A DNA stretch of 64,000 nucleotides from Acidobacteriota bacterium (GTDB lineage: Bacteria > Acidobacteriota > UBA6911 > JACQSX01). The stretch's first letter is position 1. Each line of letters starts with the position of its first letter. The notes under the pieces were generated by a model, which searched no databases, was not told the DNA's origin, and saw only the letters and a list, made by a program, of their open reading frames with translations. Made by a program: the position numbers and the translations under genes. The stretch is from positions 148,913 to 212,912 of the forward strand of contig JACQSX010000010.1 of the NCBI GenBank assembly GCA_016211105.1. Reading direction: 5' to 3'. This document shows positions 10,110-18,301 of the stretch, in pieces.

Positions 10110-11102
10110 TTACGGCCTCACCGGGTGGCCTGTCTCAACAAGGATCTGGCGCACCTTGGTTTCGTCGAGTTTTGCAGGATCCCAGACGGGCGTGATCGTC
10201 CGCTCGCTGCCGGAAACACCGACGATGCCCGGCTTCTGCTTTAATTCCAGCGCCATTTCGTCGAATTGCTCGATGGTGCCCAGCGGAGTTACAAACTCAA
10301 ACTGCTTGGAGACGGTACCCTCGGCAGGCGCGGCCGAAGGCGGCGCCTTTTCGGCGAATATTAGCGGCGCCGTATAGCTGACTCGCTCGCCCCTCAGCTC
10401 TGCGGCCGCCTTCTTCACCGCGCTCAAAATCTTGGTGTACTCGCCGCAGCGGCAAATGTTGCCTGCCAGAGCTTCTTTGATCTGGTCGTTAGTCGGGTTC
10501 ATGTTGGTTTGCAGCAGCGCATAAGCCGACATTACAAAGCCGCGGGTACAGATGCCGCACTGGAAACCGCCCTCCAGCCAGAAAGCACGCTGAACCGGAT
10601 GCAGCCCCCCGGGCCCCGGTCCGTTGGCGATGCCCGCCACGGTCAGAATCTTCTGGCCTCGACCTAGTCGAGCGCTCAGCAGCGCGCATCCGTTGACTGC
10701 TTTGCCATCCACCAGCACGGTGCAAGCGCCGCACTGAGCACGGTCACAGCCCAGATTGCAGTTGGACAGTCCCAACTGGTAGTTCATCGTCTCCCACAAG
10801 CTCTCGCGGACATCCACCGTGACTTCGTACTTCTTTTGGTCGATGTTCAGTGTCACGCGCCGCACAGTCAGGGGAATAGTGGCAGCCGGCGGCTGAACGA
10901 CCTGGGGAGATCCCGGCTGGCGCTGGACCAAGCTGGTGGCGAAACCGGCGCCCGTCATCACGCCCACCGCGACAGCTCCGGCATTGCTGCGGATCAGAAA
11001 GTCACGCCGCGTAACCAGGGGGCGGGCTGGTTGGGCTGTGCCCGAATCTGGTTCGATCGGTTCGGTCGATTTGGGCTCTAGGAATTGCTTGTCGTCTGCC
11101 AT
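10110..11102 (-). CDS. Tat-exported 2Fe-2S subunit of aldehyde oxidase/xanthine dehydrogenase, with HMA-like tail
   Basis: 330 residues. A twin-arginine signal (TRRDFLIRSNAGAVAVGVMTG) is near residues 31-52. The plant-type 2Fe-2S ligands are in LSNCNLGCDRAQCGACTVL, and the second cluster ligands in FQCGICTRGF and NICRCGEYTKI, as in CoxS/PaoA. The last 65 or so residues form a ferredoxin-like, HMA-type fold (GIVGVSGSERTITPVWDP) without the CxxC metal motif, an uncommon appendage. First gene of the operon; the export signal on this subunit would carry the assembled complex to the periplasm, as for PaoABC. Confidence 0.92.
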   Translation of the reverse strand: MADDKQFLEPKSTEPIEPDSGTAQPARPLVTRRDFLIRSNAGAVAVGVMTGAGFATSLVQRQPGSPQVVQPPAATIPLTVRRVTLNIDQKKYEVTVDVRESLWETMNYQLGLSNCNLGCDRAQCGACTVLVDGKAVNGCALLSARLGRGQKILTVAGIANGPGPGGLHPVQRAFWLEGGFQCGICTRGFVMSAYALLQTNMNPTNDQIKEALAGNICRCGEYTKILSAVKKAAAELRGERVSYTAPLIFAEKAPPSAAPAEGTVSKQFEFVTPLGTIEQFDEMALELKQKPGIVGVSGSERTITPVWDPAKLDETKVRQILVETGHPVRP

Positions 11103-11484
11103 TGGAATTCCCCTATTTCAGAGCTGCAAACCAGCAGGCGCTTGTGCCCGCGCAAAAAACGGAGACTCGGGGAGCACAGTGCCGTCAGTTCTTGACCCTC
11201 TTTCCCGCGCGTAACTGAACCCGAATTTCCAGAGCGACAAGTTTCCACAGCTCCTTTCACTTGGACGGGATTTGGTATCAAGGCTAGTTCTGGCGGAGCA
11301 AGATTTCAAGGAAATTTCAACAGTAGAAGGGTCGAGCCTGAAGTTTTTCACAGATGCAGCTTGACATCTCCTGGGGGGAGATACCCGTTGAACTGCAAGC
11401 GAGAAGTCTTTTACTCTGCTCGCAGACCGTTACTATATACTGCACTATATCCTGCGGCTAGTAGAGCGAGGCGATTGAGGTCCT
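11103..11484. other. Intergenic region without a gene
   Basis: About 380 bp between the start of the oxidoreductase operon and a divergent nucleotidyltransferase gene. It should hold both promoters. An AT-rich stretch at 11431-11450 (tactatatactgcactatat) offers several -10-like hexamers for the rightward gene, but no well-spaced -35 is clear. Confidence 0.5.
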
Positions 11485-12009
11485 ATGATGCGGGCGGTAG
11501 AGTTTTGGAGGACGGTAGTGGCCGACCAATCAGGCGCTCTGGAGAGACTCCTAGAGTTGCTCGAGGCAAACGGGATACGGTTCTGTATTATTGGGGGCCA
11601 GGGTATAAGCGCCTACGTAGAGCCACTTGTCAGTCTTGATTTGGATTTGATCATAGCGCCCGACCAGTTGGAAAAGGCTCTCCAGCTTTTTTCAGGCCGG
11701 TTCCCAGTTCAGCGCTTCCCGCACACGATGAGCCTGTCTCTTCCCGGATCCGACCTTCGTGTTCAGATTCAAACAGACCAACGTTATTTTGACTTCGTCG
11801 ATCGGTCACAGCGGCGAGAGGTTCTTGAAATGGAAATGCCGGTCGCGGATATTCGCGATCTGTTGCGGTCCAAGTGTTGGGCAGCGATGGATAAAGAACG
11901 CTGCTCCAGCAAGCGGCAAAAGGACCTTGCGGACATAGGCAGGATATTGGAAGCCTACCCCGATCTTCGTTCTTCAGTGCCCGAGGAAATTCTCTCGCGG
12001 CTCTTTTAG
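11485..12009 (+). CDS. Nucleotidyltransferase-like protein (AbiEii/DUF6036-like)
   Basis: 174 residues. The N-terminal part has the nucleotidyltransferase pattern: GIRFCIIGGQGISAYVEP followed by SLDLDLIIAP, in which the D-x-D acidic pair sits about 20 residues after GG. This is the arrangement of MNT-type proteins and of AbiEii-like toxins. C-terminal helices contain a K-D-L-x-D-I motif (KRQKDLADIGRIL), typical of that group. No classical antitoxin is adjacent, so it may be orphaned. Alternatively it is a standalone nucleotidyltransferase-fold protein of unknown substrate. Confidence 0.65.
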   Translation: MMRAVEFWRTVVADQSGALERLLELLEANGIRFCIIGGQGISAYVEPLVSLDLDLIIAPDQLEKALQLFSGRFPVQRFPHTMSLSLPGSDLRVQIQTDQRYFDFVDRSQRREVLEMEMPVADIRDLLRSKCWAAMDKERCSSKRQKDLADIGRILEAYPDLRSSVPEEILSRLF

Positions 12010-12200
12010 AAGATCAGGCGTCAGCTACCACTTATCGGCCATCAGCTTCGGGTTGGCGTCTGAAGAAGGTGTGAACTTAAAATCCTTGACCAGCGCATAC
12101 GGGAACTTAAAATATTACAGGATTAACTTCACTCGTTTAAAAAAATCCAAGGTGAAGGAGCTGCCAGTCGAGGTTGTGATTAGCCGAGCTGGCCGGGAAG

Positions 12201-12305
12201 ATGACCGAAGCAAGAAATACAAAACTTGCCGTCGAGAAACGCTGGATGGGTGAAGTGTCGCTGGGCAAGGCGGCAGAGCTTGCCAGCCTTACGGGAGGGG
12301 ACTAA
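12201..12305 (+). pseudogene. UPF0175-type antitoxin fragment
   Basis: A 34-codon reading frame starting at ATG 12201 contains EVSLGKAAELASLTGGD, close to the conserved centre of UPF0175 antitoxins (GRVSLGKAAELAGLS in intact members). It stops right after the motif, 3 bp before the radical SAM gene begins, and the N-terminal part is short. The remaining two thirds of the family length are absent, so it appears to be a remnant cut where the next gene entered. Confidence 0.55.
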
Positions 12306-12308
12306 TTC

Positions 12309-13853
12309 GTGCAAGTGCATCTCGTCAATCCCAGCCGTCTCTCGTTCGGCGTGGGCGTGATCACGCCACGCTGGTTGTACGTCCTGGCGGCGGCCACGCC
12401 GGCGACCTTCGGCCACGCGATCCTGACCGACGAAACGCTCGAGCCGCTCGATCTGGGCGACGTCCATCGCGGTGACGTGGTAGGGATCGGCATTCACACC
12501 GGCAACGCCCTGCGTGGTTACGAGATCGGGACGGCCGCGCGGGCGCGCGGCGCCTGGGTGGTCTTCGGCGGCATCCACGCGACGCTCTTCCCCGACGAAG
12601 CGCACGCGCTCGGCGGGGCTCACGCGGTCGTGAAAGGTGACGGCGATGTCGTCTGGGCCTCGGTGCTTGGCGACTGTGCGGGGGGACACCCGCAGCCGCT
12701 CTACGAGGCCGGACGCGTGGACGCCGACCGGTTCTTGCCCGCAAGCTGGGACCTGCTCCCGCCCGGTCGCTACATGTGGGGCTCCGTCCAGACCGTCCGG
12801 GGCTGTCCGAAGCACTGCTCGTTCTGCTCGGTCTGGAGGACCGACGGCCAGAAGCCGCGCCAGCGAGGCGTGGACGCGGTCGTCGGCGAAGTCGTCGAGC
12901 TGCGGCGGCGCGGGTTTCGCTTCGTCGCGCTGGCCGACGACAACTTTTACCCCGTGACCCTGACCGACCTGCGGATGGCTACCCGGCGCGGCGATGGTCG
13001 GCGGCTGCAGGAGCTGGAGGCGATGCGGGCCGAGCGCTTCGAGCTCATGGAGCGGCTCGCGCTGCTACCAGACGACATGGTGTTCTTCACCCAGATCACG
13101 ATGGAGGCGGCGGAGGACCCGGCGTTCCTCGACGCGATGCGTCGTGCGCGCATCAAGGGGGCCCTGGTCGGCGTGGAGGCCGTGACGCCCGAGGGGCTCA
13201 AGGACGTCTACAAGGAGTTCAATTTTGCCGGCGAAGGGCTCGTCGATCGGCTGCGGACGTTCCGCCATCATGGCGTGCACGTGCTAGGGTCATTCATCTT
13301 CGGCCTGCCGAGCGATCGCCCCGAGACCTTCGAGGCCACAGCGGCCATTGCCGAGCGCGCCGGACTGACCTTCGCGCAGTTCGTCATGCTGACGCCGTTC
13401 CCGGGGACGGTGGACTTCACCGCCTGGGAAAAGAAGATGGAGCACGACCCGACGCGCGTCGCGGGCGTTCCGCTCGTGCGCCACTGGCTCATTCCAGAGG
13501 TCCTGCGACCGAAGATCTATTCGCCTCATCCCGTGATGTCCGCCGACGAGATCCGGCAGCGGACGCAGGGGGTCTGGGACCGGTTCTACAGTATGCGCAA
13601 CGTGTGGGCGCGATCGCGTTGCGTGCAGACGATGCGCGCGCGGCTCGCATTCGTGCTGATCTCGAAGCTGTATCGCCAGATGTACGCGAATACCGGGATC
13701 GCGACCGACAGCGCGCGGGTGAGCCAATCGGCGCGCTGGGCCCGCTGGATCGCGAGACCGTGCCGCCGGCTGTTCGCCGCGAGGCCAATGCCCGACCTCC
13801 GTGTGCCGGCGAGCGTCGGCCCGCCGCGGAACGAATCTCTGCCGGCCGTCTGA
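12309..13853 (+). CDS. B12-binding domain radical SAM protein
   Basis: 514 residues from a GTG at 12309. Residues about 1-130 form a cobalamin-binding Rossmann-like domain (VVGIGIHTGNALRGYE, VVFGGIHATLFPDEA). The radical SAM 4Fe-4S motif is C166-x3-C170-x2-C173 (CPKHCSFCS), followed by ALADDNFYP and the barrel motif GVEAVTPEGLKDVYKEFNF. The architecture matches class B radical SAM enzymes such as HpnJ-like and other methyl or ring-forming enzymes; the substrate is not predictable. Base composition is strikingly GC-rich at third positions compared with both neighbours, and long reading frames exist in all frames as a result. It abuts a truncated antitoxin, which suggests horizontal entry. Confidence 0.88.
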   Translation: MQVHLVNPSRLSFGVGVITPRWLYVLAAATPATFGHAILTDETLEPLDLGDVHRGDVVGIGIHTGNALRGYEIGTAARARGAWVVFGGIHATLFPDEAHALGGAHAVVKGDGDVVWASVLGDCAGGHPQPLYEAGRVDADRFLPASWDLLPPGRYMWGSVQTVRGCPKHCSFCSVWRTDGQKPRQRGVDAVVGEVVELRRRGFRFVALADDNFYPVTLTDLRMATRRGDGRRLQELEAMRAERFELMERLALLPDDMVFFTQITMEAAEDPAFLDAMRRARIKGALVGVEAVTPEGLKDVYKEFNFAGEGLVDRLRTFRHHGVHVLGSFIFGLPSDRPETFEATAAIAERAGLTFAQFVMLTPFPGTVDFTAWEKKMEHDPTRVAGVPLVRHWLIPEVLRPKIYSPHPVMSADEIRQRTQGVWDRFYSMRNVWARSRCVQTMRARLAFVLISKLYRQMYANTGIATDSARVSQSARWARWIARPCRRLFAARPMPDLRVPASVGPPRNESLPAV

Positions 13854-13881
13854 AACGCCGGCGCACACGACTCGTCTACAT

Positions 13882-13911
13882 TTGACAGTATAAGGCCCCG
13901 AAGTTTAGAAT
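13882..13911 (+). promoter_or_regulatory. Sigma-70-like promoter of the RHH/PIN pair
   Basis: TTGACA at 13882-13887 and TAGAAT at 13906-13911 are separated by 18 bp. Two ttagaat copies (13905 and 13926) may be repressor half-sites. A gaaagga ribosome site precedes the ATG at 13951. Confidence 0.6.
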
Positions 13912-13950
13912 ATGATTTAGTAATACTTAGAATTACGAAAGGACGGTTGC

Positions 13951-14223
13951 ATGAGAACGACGAAGATTCTCTCCATAACCTTGCCGCCGGCAATGCTCAA
14001 AGAAGCGCAGCAGCTTGCCAAACGGGAGAACCGCACCATGAGTGAGCTGGTCCGGGAGGCTCTGCGGCGCTATCAACGGGAGCAGCGCTGGGAGAAAATC
14101 CGCGCCATTGGGGCAGCCGGGACCGGCGCCCTCGGCTTGAAGGAAAGCGATGTGGTTCCGCTTGTGCATGAATTCCGCCGCGAGCAGCGGGCTGGGAGCA
14201 AAAAGCGCAAGGTCGGCGGATAA
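13951..14223 (+). CDS. Ribbon-helix-helix antitoxin (CopG-like)
   Basis: 90 residues. The N-terminal ribbon and two helices are typical: ILSITLPPAMLKEAQQLAKR, then NRTMSELVREALRRY. It would bind DNA as a dimer at the operator near 13905-13932 and neutralise the adjacent PIN toxin through its C-terminal tail. The stop codon is directly followed by the toxin ATG (14224). The antitoxin looks intact although the toxin is not. Confidence 0.85.
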   Translation: MRTTKILSITLPPAMLKEAQQLAKRENRTMSELVREALRRYQREQRWEKIRAIGAAGTGALGLKESDVVPLVHEFRREQRAGSKKRKVGG

Positions 14224-14514
14224 ATGCTCCGGGTGGTCCTGGGCAGCAACATCTATGTTTCTGCCTTCAACTTCGACGGTCCGCCGGAGGAGATCCTACC
14301 TCTCGCGGAAAATCCAGATGATAACCGGATCCTTGAATGTTCGCTCCAAGCCGGAGCGCAGGTTCTCATTACAGGCGACCAGCCTCTGTTGAACCTCGAT
14401 CCATTTCGAGGAATCAGCATCGTGACGGGCTCGTCAATTCCTCGACTCCAGACCATGGACCATGCAAGCAGACGAGTAGGGTCGGTTCAAGAAGCAAAGT
14501 GGGCTTTCCATTGA
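14224..14514 (+). pseudogene. PIN-domain toxin with internal deletion
   Basis: The N-terminus MLRVVLGSNIYVSAFNFDGPP matches PIN toxins of the COG1569 type, but the first catalytic aspartate (usually LDTN or LDSN) is glycine. After about 30 residues the sequence jumps to the C-terminal part (PDDNRILECSLQAGAQVLIT, GDQPLL), so roughly 60-70 residues normally in between, including the middle acidic residues, are missing without loss of frame. It cannot form the usual four-acid metal site and should be inactive as an RNase. Confidence 0.75.
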
Positions 14515-14556
14515 TTCCAAACCTTGTGAAAAGGTAATGGTCTGACAGCCACGCCA

Positions 14557-15713
14557 ATGCCCGGAGAATCGCAGAAGACCAGCCAACCCTCTCGCGAGAA
14601 GGTCCTTGCGGAAGCAATTACGAAGGAAGAGGCGCTGCTTCGGGACCTGGAACTGCAGAGACAACAGGCCGAGGCAAGGCTAAGTCAACTCAAGTCGAGT
14701 ATGACTGGTCCCGGCTCGGCTTCGAGCGCGGATCTACAGATCCTTGCTGACACACCTACTCCCGCAACGGCAGCCGAAAAGGTACCGCTCTTTCGCAGCC
14801 TCTTCCGCGGCCGCCGTGACGTGTATCCGAAACTCTGGGTCAACACGAAGTTAGGAAAAACCGGTTACTCGCCTGCCTGCGCTAACGAGTGGGTGCGCGG
14901 TGTCTGCGAAAAACCTCGGGTAAAATGCGGTGAGTGCCCGAACCAGGCGTTTCTTTCCGTCTCCGACCATGTCATCTCAGATCACCTGCGGGGCAGACAC
15001 GTCGTAGGCGTATATCCACTCCTTGAGGACGAAACCTGTTGGTTCCTTGCGGTAGACCTTGACGGAGATTGCTGGAAGGATGATGTGGCCGCCATAGTCG
15101 AGACCTGCCATAAGATGAGTATCCCCGCCGCCGTTGAGCGGTCTCGATCGGGCAATGGCGCTCACATCTGGTTTTTCTTCGACGCCGCGATCCCTGCCAG
15201 CATTGCCCGTAAAATGGGTTGTTATCTCATCACAGACACCATGACACGGCGTCATCAACTCACAGCGGAATGACGGCAAAAGAGCGGAAAAATGTCTTGA
15301 AGCAACTCGCGTCTATTCCTGAAAGCGAAGAACGGCTGCTCCTGGCAACTGGCCGTTACATCGGCGAGGGCTTCGACGACGCGCGGTTGGACACGTTGTT
15401 TCTGACCTTGCCCCTCTCCTGGAAGGGCACATTGGCGCAGTACGCGGGTCGATTGCACCGGCTGCATCCGGGAAAATCCCAACTCCGCATCTTCGACTAT
15501 GTGGATCGCGAAGTTCCGATGCTCCGCCGGATGTTCGAGAAGAGGCTCCGTGGCTATCGCGCTTTGGGATATACCCAGGTCGAAACGCCCGCTGGATATG
15601 AGGGAGTCGAAATCGAACGGACCCTCGAATGGGACCACGACGGTTTGAATGCCGACGAACGCTGGCAACCCAGTGAGAGCATCCGTTATGAAAAAACGAA
15701 ACAAGAAAGCTAA
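14557..15713 (+). pseudogene. TOTE conflict-system primase/helicase with internal deletion
   Basis: Frame 1 (14557-15273) encodes a coiled-coil N-terminus and a TOTE archaeo-eukaryotic primase domain: FRGRRDVYPKLWVN, zinc-type cysteines (CEKPRVKCGECPNQAF), acidic pair in FLAVDLDGDCW, and SRSGNGAHIWFFF. It ends at RRHQLTAE. A second frame (about 15271-15713) holds only the end of the superfamily 2 helicase: ERLLLATGRYIGEGFDDARL and QYAGRLHRLHPGKSQLRIF. The rest of the primase and helicase motifs I-III, several hundred residues in intact members, are missing and the frame is shifted at the join near 15270. Confidence 0.8.
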
Positions 15714-16740
15714 TGAGAGGTCCCCAGGTTTGAAAATTGGCGACGTTAGAAAAACGATCGAAGGCTACGACGAGGAGCAGTTGCGTCTTCTAATCGCGGA
15801 GCTGTACAAGTTGGTTCCCAGGAGAGTCCGGGACGAGCAGCAGGTAGATGCCCTGGTCCAGAATCCCCGATCCAGAATCGAGCGCCCGCGTCCAGCAAGA
15901 AAAGCGGTTCCCGACATTGCCGATCTCTGTGCTGAGGCGGATATTTTCATCGAAGATGCCTACGCGCAGAATTATCTGGCGCCGAACTCTTACGTCCCGA
16001 AGCATAAACGGCCCAAGTGGAGATTCATTGCAAGAAGGATCTACAAGGGCTTGATGCAAGCCGGTGAGGATCATGAGGAGCTCTGCTTGGCGGCCGGATC
16101 ACTGGAGGATCTCTACAGATTGCTCTGCTACGCCTGCAGCTATGTCCTTTTCAGCGCATACGACGTTTTCCAGTCCGTTGGAGTCAGTCAGGAAGAGTTC
16201 TTCCGTCAGGTCGTGCGCCTTAAATCCAAGATCGAACCTCCGCGGGAGTTTGCTCGCAATGCCATTCAACTGGCCGCTGAACAGCCGCTCAACCGTTACA
16301 CGCTCCACGAAACGCTGATGGAGGTGGTCCTGGAGTTCTTTAGCACCACCGATATGAAAGAAATGGCAATCGACCTATGCAATGATCTCCGAAATGAAAA
16401 GCCTCCGAAGCAGAAGGAGGATAGCTGGAGCGATCCTTCCCGCGAAGCTTATGAGACTACAAAGCGCCGGAACAATCTGGCCACGATGGGGTTCCTTTGC
16501 CTTATCCGCCTTACAGAATTTGACCGCGCTGTCGAATACTTCCAGCGTCACTATTCAGAGCGCAATCCGGAAATTGCGCTCTATGTGTGTCTGCGACTCC
16601 TTCAACAGCACGCCAGTCCTGAGATCTGGATCCGAACCTACGAGGGAGCCCTACAGAACGGAGTGACTCCAAGACAGGAGTTGCGGGAGATCTATGCCGC
16701 ACTTCGGAAGGGCGGGCATTTCGCCGATGACTCGGGATAG
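15688..16740 (+). CDS. Hypothetical helical protein after the TOTE remnant
   Basis: About 350 residues from the ATG at 15688 (MKKRNKKANERSPGLKIGD); this start overlaps the end of the TOTE frame by 26 bp, suggesting translational coupling in the ancestral operon. The N-terminus is basic, followed by DVRKTIEGYDEEQLRLLIAE, and the remainder appears all-helical and perhaps repeat-like. I recognise no catalytic motif. The position suggests an accessory protein of the TOTE system that survived the deletion of its partner, but that is inference. Confidence 0.65.
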   Translation: MKKRNKKANERSPGLKIGDVRKTIEGYDEEQLRLLIAELYKLVPRRVRDEQQVDALVQNPRSRIERPRPARKAVPDIADLCAEADIFIEDAYAQNYLAPNSYVPKHKRPKWRFIARRIYKGLMQAGEDHEELCLAAGSLEDLYRLLCYACSYVLFSAYDVFQSVGVSQEEFFRQVVRLKSKIEPPREFARNAIQLAAEQPLNRYTLHETLMEVVLEFFSTTDMKEMAIDLCNDLRNEKPPKQKEDSWSDPSREAYETTKRRNNLATMGFLCLIRLTEFDRAVEYFQRHYSERNPEIALYVCLRLLQQHASPEIWIRTYEGALQNGVTPRQELREIYAALRKGGHFADDSG

Positions 16741-16993
16741 CGTTGTACCGGGCTCCCTAAAACACCTTTCAAAATCGGCCCAATGTGGTCCGTGGTTTGC
16801 TCAATGACTCTGTTAGATCCCCCATCCAGAGCTGGCACGTTCTCGCTTCCGGGGCGATGGCTTGAAGGAAGTGCTCGGTGGATTCGTCCCATGGCATGGG
16901 ACGAACGCTGGGGGCCAGGGAGTCGTTCGAACCGGGATTGCCCGCTTGCCACGCGGTCGTGAATCCACGAAAAACAATCAGTGGTGAGGCCGG

Positions 16994-17356
16994 CTAGGTC
17001 TGGGTGTGGGTCGTCTTTCGGCCTGTGGATTTGGGCTCCGGTTCGTCTTCGGCAATGCCGGAGAGGACAACGGGGCGACGGTCAGGGAATTCAGCGACGA
17101 GAGACAGACTTCCACCCATGGCTTCAACGGTCCTCCGCAAGGTGGAAATCATCAGGTCGGCGCGTTTCTCGATCTTGGAAACCCCTTCCTGTCCGATGCC
17201 GAGCTTCTTGGCCACGCGGACCTGCGATAGCTTCCGGGCGCGGCGAAGCTCCTGCAGGGTCATTTCGTCTGCGATGAGCTTTGCTGCGCGCGCCTCGACC
17301 TTCTTGCGCAGGGTAGGGCTTAGCTCATTGATGATGTCGTTCACATTCCTGGACAT
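16994..17356 (-). CDS. XRE-family antitoxin (HigA-like)
   Basis: 120 residues with a helix-turn-helix in LQELRRARKLSQVRVAKKLG and IGQEGVSKIEKRADLMISTL, then LRRTVEAMGGSLSLVAEFP, the signature of antitoxins paired with Gp49/HigB-type toxins. It follows the toxin gene by 2 bp on the same strand (toxin first, antitoxin second, as in HigBA). It should repress the operon through the palindrome at 17733-17750. Confidence 0.88.
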   Translation of the reverse strand: MSRNVNDIINELSPTLRKKVEARAAKLIADEMTLQELRRARKLSQVRVAKKLGIGQEGVSKIEKRADLMISTLRRTVEAMGGSLSLVAEFPDRRPVVLSGIAEDEPEPKSTGRKTTHTQT

Positions 17357-17358
17357 GG

Positions 17359-17724
17359 TTATTTCCTTTCCTTCTTTTTCAGTCGCGCAAGATGCGCGTC
17401 AAATCGTTCGTCGGCTTTGGCGATGAGCTGTTTATAAAATCGCTTTCCACTTACGCCTGACTTGTCGCCCGCCACCAGGAGAATAGCCCTGCGCTTTGGA
17501 TCGAAGGCAAAAGCCACGCGCCACACCCCGCCGGCTGCGTCGAACCTCAGCTCCTTCATGTTGGCGTGGCGGGAACCGTCGAGTGTATCAACGCGGGGCC
17601 GTCCCAATTGCGGCTCGAATTGCTGAAGCAGGCGCGAGAGGGCAAGAATTTCCACTTTCACGTCCTCAGGCATTTTGTCAAATTCCGGCTCAAACTCATC
17701 GCCGATTTCAACAACCCATTTCAC
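17359..17724 (-). CDS. HigB-like (Gp49 family) toxin
   Basis: 121 residues from GTG at 17724. The RelE/HigB-like fold is shown by SRHANMKELRFDAAGGVWRV and AFAFDPKRRAILLVAGDKSG, ending in a KRFYKQLIAKADERF helix. Family members are ribosome-dependent mRNA interferases. The length is normal and the frame is intact. It is preceded by a strong promoter/operator and followed by its antitoxin. Confidence 0.88.
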   Translation of the reverse strand: MKWVVEIGDEFEPEFDKMPEDVKVEILALSRLLQQFEPQLGRPRVDTLDGSRHANMKELRFDAAGGVWRVAFAFDPKRRAILLVAGDKSGVSGKRFYKQLIAKADERFDAHLARLKKKERK

Positions 17725-17730
17725 CGTAGT

Positions 17731-17759
17731 ATTATGCCCTAAATGGCATATGCTGTCAA
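17731..17759 (-). promoter_or_regulatory. Promoter and overlapping operator of the HigBA-like operon
   Basis: On the minus strand TTGACA (17759-17754) and CATAAT (17736-17731) are separated by exactly 17 bp. The palindrome tatgcc-atttag-ggcata (17750-17733) fills the spacer and overlaps the -10 box, the usual arrangement for autorepression by the antitoxin-toxin complex. The GTG start lies 7 bp past the -10 box, so the message may be leaderless or nearly so. Confidence 0.75.
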
Positions 17760-17790
17760 GTGCATAAAAGGTTAGGACACTCTCTTGGTC

Positions 17791-18138
17791 TCAATCCGAA
17801 TCGTGTGACAACGCAGGGGGCGTGTCGGTCAGGGGATCAAAACCATCTGCCCAACGGGTCGCCCACATGATCCACTTTTCCAGTTCACTTCCGGGCGTTA
17901 TTTGACCGTGCTTCTGAATGGCTCTTTGCCGCACCGCCTCGACGTATGCGCGGATCTGCTGGCTCTTCTGCCAAGCGGAAATTTGCTTGTCCAACTGCCG
18001 CAGGCGTTGTTCTTCCTCGTACCGCCGTCGTTCCAGTTCGATGCGTTTTCTCTCCTGTTCCTTCCACTCCCGCTGCTGCCGCTCTTGCTCCAGCCTTTCT
18101 GCCTTGCGTGCCTCAGCAGCCCTCAGCAATCCGATCAT
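17791..18138 (-). CDS. Coiled-coil protein, probably N-terminally truncated
   Basis: About 115 residues from an ATG at 18138; the frame is open to 18261, but the upstream part lacks coding character. A charged coiled coil rich in E, R and Q (EARKAERLEQERQQREWKEQ) leads into ISAWQKSQQIRAYVEAVRQR and ITPGSELEKWIMWATRWADG. I recognise this ending from C-termini of larger proteins in many bacteria, so this looks like a tail fragment. No function can be given. Confidence 0.5.
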   Translation of the reverse strand: MIGLLRAAEARKAERLEQERQQREWKEQERKRIELERRRYEEEQRLRQLDKQISAWQKSQQIRAYVEAVRQRAIQKHGQITPGSELEKWIMWATRWADGFDPLTDTPPALSHDSD

Positions 18139-18301
18139 GAACTTGTTCAGACAGTCCTCTGGGGTGAACCCCGAGACCAAAGAGTTTGTCCTCAAGGTCC
18201 TCGGCGCTTGGAGGGCGATTGCTGGAGCGCTTCCTAACCTCATTGACTCAGTTCGAGCCAAAGAGTTAAGACTTCGTTAAAATGAAAATTCTCTAAGAAA
18301 A

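Noticed and set aside
6594..11102. Selenocysteine codon in the oxidoreductase genes, suggested by selC
   Set aside because: All three genes end with normal stops after complete domains; no in-frame TGA inside a conserved region was found.
12776..13885. A 369-codon frame overlapping the radical SAM gene in another phase
   Set aside because: The high GC content removes stop codons from all frames; the translation is Arg/Ala-rich without motifs, while the other frame has the complete CxxxCxxC motif.
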